DNA of 64,000 nucleotides from Rugalucina vietnamica (GCA_964017185.1 OZ024870.1:24947621-25011620), one strand, 5' to 3'. Positions 42,490 to 54,862 are shown, counted from the first letter of the stretch. Notes: generated from the sequence alone by a model not told the origin. Numbers and translations: made by a program.

Positions 42490-45185
42490 GCCTCTTTGAA
42501 TTAGAACAATGTTTCTCGGGAGAATCGCTTCTTTCCGTTAATGGTCCACTTTATACCATCATAAAAGAACATCTACCAGTATGATACGGCTTTGGTTTCT
42601 GACGTCACATGGTGTGATTGGATAAACAACAACCTGACATGATGTACATGTACACGCCATAGCTATCTCGGTTAGCTCTCTGTAAGTGTTGAACTCATCA
42701 GTCTCTTACTCTCCCAAGATTACAAATCACATCAAAATTTGTACAATATGCTTTATTTTGCAGTGTCTGTTGTCTTATTTGAATCTATAGTATATTCAAG
42801 TCCCGTCCGTCTGTCCGTTCTCTCGTTTGTCAATAATTTTAAAAAGTACACCCTGTCAAATCACAAAGTCAATCATTTGAAAGCTAAAGCTTATCAAAGG
42901 TTTGTTAATTATGGGAACAAACGTTTTTTGTAAATATACTCCTCGTCAAAGGTTTAGCATATTGTAGTTTTATAGCGCTAATGAAAACTGGCCTGGAAAA
43001 TATTTCCAAAGCATATTACGACTTCAGCATTCATTGATTTAGAAAGAAAGCATGTCGTAGCAAAGAACAAATGACAGTTACGTCTCAGGCTATTAGATTT
43101 TGTAAATTTTTGGATATGTTAATAGTGCATTACTTTAGTGATAAGCCGTGTTTTTTCATGCTGAATTTTGCACACTATACGCTACGTCAGAACAAATTTT
43201 GTCAAGGAAGAGTATGTTTAAACGATCTGTTATAATCAAAAAGTGGAGACCTGGCATCAAACACTGACATTTCTGGAAGGAACAAAATTGTTAAGAAAGT
43301 AAAGCAAAATTTCAATGTTTAACATTTTGAAAACAAGTTTGTCTGTAAAGATGTCCAATACCTAAACCTCAAATGACATGATAATAATGCTATACCAGTT
43401 TATGATTCGATCTATTGTCTAAAGAGTTTAATAACTTTTGATTGACAATACTGAAACTGAGTACTTTTAGACAAGATTTTAAAAACGTGTCGAAAATAAC
43501 TTTTTCAAAGTAGTGACTTATCTTTTGTCATTAAGTATCACTAACTGCCAATTTTGAATCCGTAAAAGTCCTGATTGTTTCCACCGTAACCATGACATCA
43601 AATAGGAACAATTATTGTGTCGCAATATTTATTCACTGGAATAAGTTCTAACCAGATATTCTTGCTTCCTTTTACACAAATAATTATGCTTCACTTTTGT
43701 CGAAGAGTATGTATAGTTTGAATCACACAACCAAGATAGCTGGCTGTCTTACTCGTAGCTATCTTCCTCGTTTATTATTAAGGGTGGTCGAGTGAGATTA
43801 TGGGACACGCAGATTAATGCTTAAAGAAATGGATGGGCTGCTTGTGCCTCCATGCAAAGCTTCTACGCTACTGTCCATCCATTTGATTGCTGGTTAACTC
43901 AAACAAATCATTTAATATATCATCCTTTAGATATCTTCTTCTTCAGAAAAGATCTTGAAACATAAAATGTAGCATCGGGGACTCAAATTTGCATGAAATA
44001 CCAAATGGACAAAACTATTACGTTTATGAAAAAGTTATCTGCCCTGCACATGGGTTATATAAGAGCATCTGCCCATAAAGACCGGTTTTCTTGCGTCGCG
44101 GCTCATTCATTTCACAGGTTTACGTGATGCAAATTTTAAAAGATTTTGTAGATTCAACGGCGGCCCAAGCCTACTCTAATAAAAGTAAAATAGATTATTC
44201 GTGATTTATAGCAAACTGTAGACATAGATTATTGCTGAATCGGATATCAAATTAAGTCTACTGACAATATTACTGCAATGTTCCTTTATTTCTTAAATAA
44301 TGCATACTAAATGTCACTGAATTGTGTCCACGAAGTAATAGATTTTTACCGAATCTCTTTGCTGTTTACGTGTGAACGTGTTTAAATGTGTAAAACATAT
44401 CATGTTGACCACCACCAAGATCATGACATTGCACTGGTCATAAAAGTCAACCTTGAAGCTGTTAAAGCAAGAATTATTCACTATTCTTCCATACTGGAGA
44501 CATTATATTGTCCCCAGTTGGCCACCCTACGTGTATTGTGAGATATAAAGTTTTTTCAGGATATTTAGAGCTTTTGAGGCTCACCTTTCTTTCATTAGCC
44601 TTCATGGTAATCCTTAGGCTGAGGAAAGTCTTAAAACTTATAATGAAAGACAGAAGCATAATACTTTAAGTTCTTATTGAGTCAGAAATATGCATGCCTT
44701 CTTAATGTACTGCATGTATGCCCAGATGTATGTATGTTGAAATTGGGAACTATTAAAGATCATCCAATTTCAAACTCTGACTTGGTATTAAGTTATGAAG
44801 TGCTATAAGGATAAAAAATATTTTTCTTACATACCTCTATCATAAAGATAGAAAAAAATCCGGTATTTAAGTGGTGGTAGATAAATCGATCTGATAAGAA
44901 AAGCACGCGACTAAATTCGATCGTTTCTAGCCCAAAGCAGCTGCTTGCAGCAATAATGTTCAACAAAACTAGACTAAATTGGTGTGAATTAATTGTGTGT
45001 AATCTTGATTCACGCTCGTTTTCAACGAAAAACAAATCAAAACAAAACTGCATCTCTTGACTTTGACAACGATTTATTTACATTTGACGTCATATCCGTA
45101 ATAAACACTACGTCATCAGAGTTAAAGCACGGTACCAGGTTACTTTACCGGTAAAATGAATTTAGGCCTGATCGGGGTATGTAAG
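42490..45185. other. Non-coding stretch, mostly unrecognised
   Basis: No open frame shows family features. A solo end of family A (ttttcttgcgtcgcggctca) lies at about 44087-44108. The rest is AT-rich unique-looking sequence within duplication unit 1. Confidence 0.4.
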
Positions 45186-45188
45186 AAA

Positions 45189-45344
45189 AAGAATCCATCA
45201 GTGGTGTTCAGTGGAGAAAGAAAAATCTCAACCCTTGGGTCCATCGTTCCAGTGGAAAACTTGGCGAGCCTCGTTTCCCACCTGAACGGATGGACTCTCG
45301 GGTTGAGATTTTCCTATCTCCACTGACCACCCATGATGGATTCT
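45189..45344. mobile_element. Palindromic MITE, about 155 bp
   Basis: The left arm agaatccatcagtggtgttc..aatctcaacccttgggtcca pairs with the right arm tggactctcgggttgagatt..ccacccatgatggattct. It has the form of a long imperfect hairpin with a short loop. Confidence 0.65.
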
Positions 45345-46407
45345 ATTTATCTCAGCGATCATTTTCAACAGTATCTGCTATGTTAAATTGACAAAAGCAA
45401 TGTCTAATTATAGGTGAGATACATGTATGTACAAATTTGTCTAAATCAAAAAGGTGGTCTAAATAAGGTCTAGAGTTCAACGAACTGCTTTATAAGATAT
45501 CCATGAAATGGTCACCTAGATGTAAGCACTCTAGCGAGTCAAAAACATGCAAACTGTGATCATGACCTGTAGTTTTCTGAGTGTGAAATATCAATTGTTT
45601 GAAAAAAGCAATAATTCTGGGTTACAAAAAGGTTGTAGTTTTATAGAATGATGCTCATATTCTTTAATGAATTGTGACGTATTGCCGCCAGTAGCGCGTT
45701 GTTTGTCAACTAATTTGTTAAAGGTTCCATATGGTAAGATTTGAATGAGAGTTACGTTCACGTCAGGTAACATGTATATGTAACTTTAACGCACATGCAG
45801 TCCTCGTCAGGTTGTGTTTTGCACATAATTATGGCATGAACGTCACAGTACGTGTGCGTATGTACATCGAATATTTGCACAAGCGTATTTATATGTCATT
45901 GTTTGACCTTTAATCATTTTCAAGCGTGCTAGAAATGACACGAAATGCGCAAATACTCTGCTGATTACTTCCGACTTAGCACCACCTACTTTCCTGTCAT
46001 AACATATATAGAAACACTTATAGTGTTGTGAAAATAAATTCTGCTAATTGATTTTTGTGTTCACAAAGACCCAGGCAAATGCTTAAATTTTATAACCAAG
46101 ATTGATCCTTGATTTATCTCTTGATCAATTTGTTACAAAGGCAAACGACAACAATTAAAACACAAGTGCATACATGTTGAAAGGATCCGTATAATATGAC
46201 CCATTGGATGCAGTAGATAAAGAGGTATATAAAGTTCAGGTCATGGTTGCAATTATATAAAATGACAAACGGCCTAATATGGGTCAAATATTTCAGCTTG
46301 CATCTTTTTATTTCAACACTTTTTGGCATACTGTATAATAGATTAATGTCAAAGTTTAAACAAGAAATTTATTATGCCACTGTGAGACAACACGCTAGTA
46401 AATTATC

Positions 46408-46412
<5 letters not shown>

Positions 46413-46454
<42 letters not shown>
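46413..46454. repeat. (GA)n microsatellite
   Basis: About 20 ga repeats. The matching place in duplication unit 2 (about 58870) has only agagagact, so the run expanded after duplication. Confidence 0.9.
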
Positions 46455-47165
46455 ATGTTCCCTCGATTGCTGTTGGTGCCTGATAGGTCACCTACAAAGA
46501 TTTGACCAACTGACAGAAATAACTTTAAATTTTGATTTCAGACCCCCCGCCTCCGCGTTGCCGATCCCAGTACGTCTCTCATGCCGATGTAATTGTCAAT
46601 TTAACTTCATTCTTATTCGTTATTTATAAAAGCATTGCTCTGTGCTATTTGTTTTCAACTTTTACGAGGGGTGTTCTTTAATACTTTTCCTGTTGACAAT
46701 CAATGAGAACGTTGTTCATGTGTGGTGAAAGTCCAATCGTTTCTGATCAGATTGGTATCAAAATTATTGCTGTCTGACGCACGGTCATATAGTTATCGCA
46801 TTTTAAAACAGCGTACAGTAATGACACTGCGTTGTTTTTCAGTTAATTTACAATATGTTATTTCGATCCATTGTATAGAAAAGGCTATAAATTTCGCAAC
46901 AGTATATACAGACCCACTTTCATTTTACACATTATGTTGTCATTCATATGAGCAACATAAAACACTTTTGTAGAAACTTTTTACCTTGTTTTTATAGAAT
47001 TATTGCCCCTGTTTTATGACGTCATAATATTTGGGTCAAGTATAGTAAAGGTGTTTATAGTTCCCGTGCATGTTTTCTGAGTAATTAGTTTTGCCACTTT
47101 TTCAATCACGTGTGTTCTTCGGTCCGGCCTAAAATCTATAAAAATATAGTCCTTTAACACTCTTG

Positions 47166-47370
47166 GTCGACAGCTAGAAAGGTCGACACGCCGACAGGTC
47201 TTCACACCGATACGCCGACAGGTCGACAGGCCGACAGGCCGACACGTCGACAGGTCTACACGCCGACACGCCGACAGGTCGACCCGCAGACAGGCAGACG
47301 GTCGACAGATAGACAGGTCGACACGCCGACAGGTCGACACACCGACAGGTTGACAGATAAACGCGCCATA
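47166..47370. repeat. Minisatellite array, gacaggtcgacacgcc type
   Basis: Repeats of 8-9 bases built from gtcgacac, gccgacag and ggtcgaca. It is the reverse complement of the array at 47750-48190. Cysteine-rich open frames across it follow from the repeat. Confidence 0.85.
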
Positions 47371-47439
47371 TGGTTGACACATATTCCCGCAACAAATGGA
47401 ATTTTTCTTTTGACGTTATAAACGACGTTTCAATAACAA

Positions 47440-47690
47440 AATACGTTAGCCATGGCTGCCGAAACTGTTGTCAGGATGAAGCAGGTCCTAAAATGCTCGA
47501 CTTTTGCTTAAACTACGTCTCGACACATGAAAACTGCGTTGCATATCTTTTTGAACATGGTTTGCTTCGGACGCAAAGTATATGCGACAATTCGGGAAGA
47601 GAAAAAGGTGCACAACAAATTGAGCCAGAATATAGCAAACACGGTGAAACTAGTATGCAGCTCTTTCCCAAAAAATAATGAGGAAGTCAA
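47440..47690 (+). pseudogene. Possible ISXO2/Merlin-like transposase N-terminal fragment
   Basis: Between the two minisatellites an open frame reads THENCVAYLFEHGLLRTQSIC, which resembles the (A)I(A)FL.E(H/K)GLL....C start of ISXO2-type and Merlin transposases. The expected second Cys pair is not clear, and the frame then loses similarity. Weak; it could be chance. Confidence 0.25.
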
Positions 47691-47749
47691 CCTGTCCACC
47701 AGTTGGCGTGTAAATGACTCATTGTTTACAAAGGAGGATACACTGAGCC

Positions 47750-48190
47750 GACCTGTCGGCGTGTGAACCTATCGGCTTGTCGACCTGTCGGCGTGTCGAT
47801 CTGTCGGCATGTCGACCTGTCGACGCGTAGACCTGTCGACCTGTAGGCATGTCGACATGTATAATACATGTCGCCCAGTCGGCGTTTCGACCTGTCGGCG
47901 TGTCGACCTGTCGGCGTGTCGACCAGTCGACATGCATACTTGTCTCCCCGTCGGTGTGTCGGCCTGTCGTTCCTTCTGCATGTCGACCTGTCGGCGTGTC
48001 GACCTGTCCACTTGTCGGCGTGTCCACCTGCCGGCCTGTCGACATGTATACCTGTCGGCGTGTCGGCCTGTCGACCTGTCGGCCTGTCGGTGTGTCGACC
48101 TGTCGGTGTGTCGACCTGTCGGTATGTAGACCTGTCAATGTATCGACCTCTCTGTATGTCGACCCATCGTTGCATCGAATTGTCAAACTG
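47750..48190. repeat. Minisatellite array, gtcgacctgtcggcgt type
   Basis: About 440 bp of 8-9-base repeats such as cctgtcggcgtgtcgac, inverted relative to the array at 47166. Together they could fold into a large stem with a 380-bp loop. All six frames are open for long distances because the repeat has no stop codon; none is a gene. Confidence 0.9.
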
Positions 48191-50172
48191 TTATGCTGCA
48201 TTAATCAGGTCGATCTTTTACTGGCACTACTTCCACATTTCCCGTACCTGTCTACATTAGCCATATACATCTATGTTACTGCTCAAGTTAACGTAGTAAT
48301 AATAAACTATTTTCTTCTTGTGTCATACTGAAACTACATAGCTGCGTAGTTATCTTGCGTATGAATACATAGTTCAGAGCAGCGTATGAATATACTTTTT
48401 CGGAACTATTTTGATCTTTACTAGACTTGAGCCTAATATTTTAATAAACGTCATTCAAAATCACCGCACAGGTATTCGTATTTTTATATTTTGTAAATTG
48501 GATTGTATGGTGAATATCTCAAATGGATGGTTATCTCAAGTATTATACAATTATTGACTATTGAGTCATTGAATATGATGTGATATCCAACAGAGACTAC
48601 CAATATTGACCGAGGCGAACATGATGAAAATAATTTTAAAATAACTATTTTTTATCTGTAAATGAATTAGTGTATACATATAGTTTACTTATTGTCCCAG
48701 CATGACTGAAAAATGTTTATTGGGACATTAAGTCAAATAAACATCATTTGTACTTCATTGGCATTACTGCTTGACAGTAATCAGTGTACATTTCCAATGA
48801 CAGAGTTCTAAATTAAGTAACAAATATTCAATGGGAAAAACCCCAGGTTATAGAATATGACAAAATATGCAATGGACTGGGAGCATTGTCTGAAATACTG
48901 TCTATTTATAGTTATATAATAATAACTTTAAGTTACTAAACAGGCAATTAAACATTTCCTTCAGATATGAGGTGGAGCAGGTGCTTAGTTTCTAAGAGAG
49001 CTGTCCGTCTCTATCATAACAGAAACACTGTCAAATTTCATGATTAAAAACGTCAACCTAAACGCTTCTTGAACTTATAATGTAAATAGATTTTTGGAAG
49101 TTGTAGTAGTATTTGTACATGCTATTATTGTGGTATGGACACATCTTCTACTGACATTTTGTGTTATCTTTCAAAATGTTACTACTCATAAACCAAGATT
49201 TTAGAGGATAAATAAACCAAAACTTGTATCAATGGAATTTATTTAGCAAAGGTCTGACACAAAGCAACATTAACAGTTTGGATGAGTCATAACTGGGCAG
49301 GAAATTATTAGGCTCTGAAACTTCTATTCCGACGTTGATTCAATTTATCAACTCGTAAAAGCTGACATAGTACATTGTTTAATTGCAATTTCTATTTCTA
49401 TTAATATAACTTTTCACCAGTGCGTTTTCAAGGTAATGGAGATCCCGCAGGAACAAAATCATTCTTTTAACCATTTTAATTCAAACATTATACTGTTTAT
49501 TTGAACAGGATGAAGTAGGTATTTGCAGTGTCATAAGGCTGCCCCTCTTTAGAGACTCAGTTTACTATGATAATTGCACCGTCCTAAAATGGTTGGGTGA
49601 TTTCAATATCGCAAAGAACCCATCTAAAATTATCAAGTCTTTTTGCTCTGGTACAGATGCTGGTTTAGGAGAAAAGGAGTCGATGACAAAAATTAAAGAA
49701 CACCCCTCGTATAGTTTAAGGACATAACCTTTTCAGAGTCGTTTCTCTATTAAAATTACCGCAAAAGGATGTTCGTAAAGCATTGTGCATAAAATATTAA
49801 TAAAATGTTAATACCTTTACAAAGTCGCTAAAGCAGCATTAAAATGATTTTGTTGGCTTCATTTAATGATCAGTTGGTGTGGCATATTTCATGTTCTACC
49901 CCCCCCCCCCCCAAAAAAAAAAAAATGCAACAAATAAATAAACAAATAAATAAATAAATAAAATAATGGACCGCCCCCACCCAATATAGAACCTTTTATT
50001 TTGCCTTTTGTTATAACAGACATACATGCTTTTTTGTTTCTGGAATGGTATTTGGTGTGGCATATTCCAATCAGCTTTTTCTGTGTATTTGTTTTTCTTG
50101 CAAATTAGTTCCCAACTGTACAACTAGTCGAGTATAGTTCAAGTACTTGATCGACGAAAGCATCAGTTATTT

Positions 50173-50406
50173 GAGCCGCCTCGTGGGAAAACCAACAATG
50201 TGGTTTCCGAACAGGTCCGACACAAACCGGGCTGTACAAGCACAGAAGACAGCTAGAAGCATGAAATTTCGTATTTAGGAAGTAGAGGGATTGTACTATC
50301 CGTGTAGTGAAAACAAAGGCGCTGATCAGCTTCGCGGTTACCGCGAAGCTGATCTGCGTCTTTGTTTTCGCATATGCAGATTGTTGGTTTTCCCATGAGG
50401 CGGCTC
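50173..50406. mobile_element. MITE family A, copy 7 (best preserved)
   Basis: The ends gagccgcctcgtgggaaaac and gttttcccatgaggcggctc are near-perfect inverted repeats. The central hairpin is gctgatcagcttcgcggtta with ccgcgaagctgatctgcg. Duplication unit 2 (about 59815) and unit 0 (about 6845) lack it at the same place. Confidence 0.85.
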
Positions 50407-50984
50407 ATTTATTCATTGTTCACACAAGTTTTTAGTATTAGGCGTAAAGCAACTTTACAAATATTTGGGTACAGGAGGGTGACTGGTCACAAAAACAGAC
50501 ATTTAAAGTAAAATATGGGGTGTTTTTACGGACCCAAGTCGTTCGGCAAATTGTCATGCCTATTGACACAAGCGGTGATGGTGCGACAGTAGAGGTTAGT
50601 CTAGAGTCTAGATCTCTCGCATTAAACGCTTTGATGTATGGGATTTAGCCAAAATGAGCTAATCCCGTGTCCATGAGGTCAGACGAGACCCTATCTAAGT
50701 TACCAACTTGATATAATAGCGTTCCAAAACATGTGTATAAAATTATCTTGGTAGCATTTTATCAAAAATAATCAGTAGCGAAAGAGAAAATAACAAAATA
50801 CCTTCAATTCCTGATTTTTAAACGAAAGACCGCACATGCAAAGTAGTCTCAACACGGCAGAAAATATGGCTGCAATGTCGGTCAATCGCAAACCCCATGC
50901 ATGAAAATCCCCAGTTCAGTGCTTAAGCGCTACCTGGCGGCGACAGTGAGAAGAGCTTTAGAAACATGATCAATTATTTACCCA

Positions 50985-51302
50985 TATTTGACGAATGGAT
51001 TTTCCCATCATTATCACTATTGGGTGATAATAAAAAGAGTGAGTTCCTTAAGAGCAGGGATAACATTAATGAGAAAGGGGATGGGCTATACCGTGGTTTC
51101 GGCTACTCTACTCAATCCTCACTTTCCACTTTCATTTTTAGTGGTGTTAGGAGTGATTTTTATTTATTTTTTTTTTCAATCTCATTTCTTGATAAAATTC
51201 CTCCAAGCAAACAGAATAGCCCCAGATGGAACGCCATGTTCTGCGTCTGGGACTATGCTGTTTGCCTATGTTCCACAAAAAGGACGCCGGGCTAAAATGA
51301 GT
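50985..51302. mobile_element. MITE family C, copy 2
   Basis: Shares the gacgaatggattttcccatc start, the gtgttaggagtgatttt block, gcaaacagaatagccccaga, and the aaaaggacgccgggctaaaa end with copies at 42255 and 56040. It contains a 75-bp insert (51038-51113) that also interrupts LINE ORF1 at 4408-4485. Confidence 0.65.
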
Positions 51303-51447
51303 TAATACTGTCATCGTAGGATGGCCGCAACAAGGAACATGTTTTAATTTGCAATTATGCTTTGATGCGGGGGCTGTTAAAGAAAAGATGTAATAAAATC
51401 ATTAAACGTACCCGCGCAATTAGTTGTAGAATTTCAAAGCAGTTATA

Positions 51448-52249
51448 GCGTAAAGGGACCAGTGATCGATCAAAAATAGCAATGTTTGATAGATTTGCGG
51501 ATCAGACGTGCATTGCAGAATGCATGTGTACATACCATATCGAAGCTTGAACCTTCGCCATGTTTTTCAATATGTCAATTTATGACGTCATCACGTCACG
51601 TTCTCAGCGACATCATTTTAACACACCCACCATCATACAGCGTGAATCAGGGTCAGGTGGACCAGTGATCGATCACCTCCTTATTCTCTCCAACACCGCG
51701 GCTAACTTGGAAGGTATGTACATTTTTAGAAAGAATAATCATCGTTTACCGATAGCCACGAAACAAAGTTTTGAAATTTTCATTGAGTTAAAAGAAATAA
51801 AGCAGCGAAATGAGGTGGTCGAAAAGCATAAATGCCCATAGAAACAATGGAAAACTGTTGAAAAACTAGCTCGAAAATCACAGAAATCGTCCATTAATCG
51901 CAGCGTTATCCAATACATTTTGGAATGTGGATCAGATTTGTTTAGTATGCAGTAAAGTTAAAAAATTTAGCCAGTCGGAACGAAAGCAGGTTGTTTCAGC
52001 TTGAAGGATTTATTGAACAATCACCGCTTTTAAGCAGTACAATTAAGACCCCCTCTTCGTAAAGTGCCAAGAAATTCAAGATAGAAAAAGCTTTCCAAAT
52101 AAATTTAAATTAGTGTATGTAAGGTAACATAATGCGCTTTAAGTTGAGACTAGCATAAGATTTATTTCAGGTATCCTTTGAGAATTAATAGCCGATAACC
52201 ACTAGTTGATCGATCACTGGTCCCTGATCGATCACTGGTCGCCTTACGC
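51448..52249. mobile_element. TIR element with TA flanks and iterated gatcgatca
   Basis: The left end gcgtaaagggaccagtgatc and the right end gatcactggtcgccttacgc are inverted repeats of about 25 bp, flanked by TA (51446-51447 and 52250-52251). The motif ccagtgatcgatca recurs inside at 51661 and, inverted, twice at the right end. It is 802 bp and non-coding. Confidence 0.7.
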
Positions 52250-52385
52250 TAGTTTTAAAATACACGTAAAATAAAGTAGCAAGTTCAATGAGGTACGAGA
52301 CAGTTTGATCGATAGGTCGCTACAGGGCTTTCTTTGAATTATGAACATGTTAATAATTTCACACTGTTCTTTCAGTGCTTTACTT

Positions 52386-52540
52386 AAGAAATGAATTTCA
52401 TTTTTCTGATGTTCATGGAGCTATGAACCGCAGTGGGTCGCGTGCAAAGTGAATGAACCTTCGGGGTTCATGTAAGCTTTGCTAGCGACCAACTGTCGTT
52501 CATAGCTCCATGAACATCAGAAAAATTAAACTCATTTCTT
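52386..52540. mobile_element. 155-bp hairpin element
   Basis: Arms of about 43 bp (aagaaatgaatttcattttt..ctgatgttcatggagctatg and its complement) enclose a second stem (ggtcgcgtgcaaag / cttt..gcgacc) and a final gaaccttcggggttc loop. It has the same nested plan as the hairpin at 30820-30935, but the sequence differs. Pairing continues from end to end. Confidence 0.65.
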
Positions 52541-52884
52541 ATATTTATATTCCTTTCTCTCTATCGCTTGTTGAAAAATCATCAAGGCGATCATATTTAC
52601 GAGCAGATAGATAATTTATACACAGTCTTTATACAAACAGCGGAACGGCGTCGACGAATACAACATCCAATAAGACTGGCGAGAGCATTGTTTGTTGACG
52701 TCAAGTGTGACGTCGCTTGACACGATAATGTTCATGGATGTATGAACATAGATGAACATCTAATGGTTCAACTAAGGAGGTTTTAGAAAAATGTAAATAT
52801 AAGATTATGAATTTGGTCCTTGAATACTAGCCAGTGGATTTAATATGTGGTGATCAATATAGATATTCTCCTTGTAATATTTTT

Positions 52885-52955
52885 TCAATGAAATATTCAA
52901 TTTTAAAGTTGTAAAATTATCTCTATATTTTGTATGGGCAAGTGTTCGTAATGAT
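52885..52955. mobile_element. MITE family B solo end
   Basis: The sequence gaaatattcaattttaaagt with tatgggcaagtgttcgtaat is the right end of family B. The rest of the element is absent. Confidence 0.5.
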
Positions 52956-53908
52956 AAGTACATGTACATGGACTAGCTTTAAAGTCTGGTTTTAATATGG
53001 TTCTTCGCAAATATTTTACGAATGTTTGAGCGTGGATGAAATATTTTCTTGGCACAATTGAGCACTTAGTTTGTCGCAAAGTGTGTAGCAAAAATTTTGA
53101 AAATCGGTTGACAAATAAAAAAGTATGGCCCGTTACATTTTTGAATAGGGATGTCATTTTCAAAAATTACATGACAGGGAGGTATTTTTTCCCGCAAAAT
53201 CTTTAAATTCATGCTACTAAAGAAGATCAAGTAAAATTTTCGAAAAATATGCATTTTCAGGTGCTTCGATTATCTCCCTTCTCAATGCAAAATCTTTATT
53301 CAAAATTTATTTTGACCATGAAAACTTAATTTGAGGACTGCTTTTCAAAATTATTGCAGGTCCTGTTAGGACAAACTAATATTAATATTCTGCCAAGAAA
53401 TAAAAACAACACTTCTACCGCAATACGGGCAAAATGTATTGGCGAGAATTCATTATCAAAAATAAGTTTTTACACTTTAATTCATAATTCTCAATAGATA
53501 GACACAGTTTCCAAGTGTGTATTATTAAATCACAAGTTGATTAATAATGATTAGATTAGCGCTTTATTATTTTTATTCTATTCTGTGTCGCATTTTTCTT
53601 GGATTTACCAAATTGTAATAATATACAAGAAACTGTTTCAAAAGAAGCTATTTTGATCAAACAAATGTTATTGCGGCACGTACCGAAGAGTAAATAAGAA
53701 ACAAAATCCTCCTCTTGACATTTTTCAGTAACATTGTCAATTAGACTTAATTAGAAGTTGGTTTTGGTAATAATCTTTGTCTGGGGCATGTTATAAATTT
53801 GCCATTTGATATTCTGTTTTAGGACTCAGACAAAACTTATATCGAAATAGCGATAAATTGAGACACACAGTATGCCATACGCCTACGGACCCCTTTAATT
53901 ATAGATTA

Positions 53909-54178
53909 CATCAGGAAAACATGTCCGTGCAATGAATACCCCTTAAACCCCACTTTTATACAGTAAAACTGCGGTATTCAGGGGTATACCTATTTTTCTT
54001 ATTTTTGGTCCAAAACATAGATTGTGGGTACTCGTTAGAACGGCGAGGCGGTTCTAACGTGTACCCATGATCTATGTTTTCAGCAAAAATATTAAAAATA
54101 TCATTTTTTTTCTTGTTAAAGTTTCATATTTTACATCTGAAAACGTCTCTGGCTATTGCATTGGCAAGTCTTCGTAAT
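53909..54178. mobile_element. MITE family B, copy at 53.9 kb
   Basis: The left end tcaggaaaacatgtccgtgc and the right end ttgcattggcaagtcttcgt are inverted relatives. It holds ataccccttaaaccccactt and the core gaacggcgaggcggttctaa, which forms part of a strong palindrome with the gtgggtact/gtaccca sides. Confidence 0.75.
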
Positions 54179-54239
54179 TTAGAGCTTAACGTCAGGGTAA
54201 GAAAAAATAACTCTTTGATGAATATTTGATATTTTAATT

Positions 54240-54474
54240 GAGCCGCGACGCGAGAAAACCGCTCTTCGGGAGTTCCGACCAGGTCTGACACAAACCGAGC
54301 TGTACTGTCACAGAAGCAGGCTAGAAGCTTGAAATTTCGGATTTAAGAAGAAGAGGAAGTGTACTATCCGTGTAGCGAAAACAAAGGCGCTGATCAGCTT
54401 CGCAGTTACTGCGAAGCTGATCTGCGCCTTTGTTTTCGCATAGGCAAAAATCCGGTTTTGTCATGGCGCGGCTC
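54240..54474. mobile_element. MITE family A, copy 8
   Basis: Runs from gagccgcgacgcgagaaaac to gtcatggcgcggctc. Its central hairpin reads cttcgcagttactgcgaag, where the 50173 copy reads cttcgcggttaccgcgaag: both arms changed together. Confidence 0.85.
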
Positions 54475-54624
54475 AATTTATGTAGATATTTTATGTTATG
54501 CCTCAAGATTGAACCAAATCTGAAGAATTGCTTAAATCTCGTCATGAATAGTTTAAGAACTCCAGTTAATTCAAAACTGACGCCATCCCCCCCCCCCAAC
54601 ACACACACACATCTTTCGTCTCGT

Positions 54625-54862
54625 ATGTTATTCAATACTTTCACCACCTTTGTTCTGGATGCAATACTTTCACCCACCTTTGTTCTGTACACAATACTTC
54701 TATCCACCTTTGTTCTGGATTCAATACTTTTACCTACCTTTGTTCTGTACACAGTACTTTCACCCACCTTTGTTCTGTACACAATACTTTCACACACCTT
54801 TGTTATGTATTCAATACTTTCACCCACCGTTGTTTTGTATTCAATACTTGGCCCCACCTTTA
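54625..54862. repeat. Minisatellite, 30-bp unit, about 8 copies
   Basis: The unit is caatactttcacccaccttt plus gttctgtaca, with small changes between copies. Ten codons per unit give repeating peptides in several frames; no support for expression. Confidence 0.9.

Larger units (their letters stand above)
46665..49709. mobile_element. 3.05-kb TA-flanked TIR element carrying inverted minisatellites
   Basis: The left end cgaggggtgttctttaat and the right end attaaagaacacccctcg are exact inverted copies, with TA outside both (46663-46664 and 49710-49711). This fits the mariner/Tc1 group. In duplication unit 2 the flanks are joined without it near 59310-59330, which confirms the limits. The interior has two minisatellite arrays in opposite orientation and no intact transposase. 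The part 48200-49690 is otherwise unremarkable. Confidence 0.8.
33950..52880. repeat. Segmental duplication unit 1
   Basis: Blocks at 33950-34270, 42110-42260, 45640-46200, 46330-46660, 49715-50130, 50407-50500 and 52310-52400 plus 52800-52870 align, in the same order and strand, with unit 2 at 53590-60330. Example shared phrases: ggttttggtaataatctttg at 34141 and 53760, and tttctttatttgattaagga at 42170 and 55160. Unit 1 is about 12 kb longer because of insertions listed separately. Confidence 0.7.

Noticed and set aside
47166..48190. CRISPR-like array
   Set aside because: Units are 8-9 bases without unique spacers, in a eukaryotic setting.
47014..48331. Cys/Arg/Val-rich and Asp/Thr-rich open frames on both strands, as possible repeat proteins
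   Set aside because: The 8-9-base minisatellite lacks stop codons in all frames. There is no non-repeat domain or splice support.
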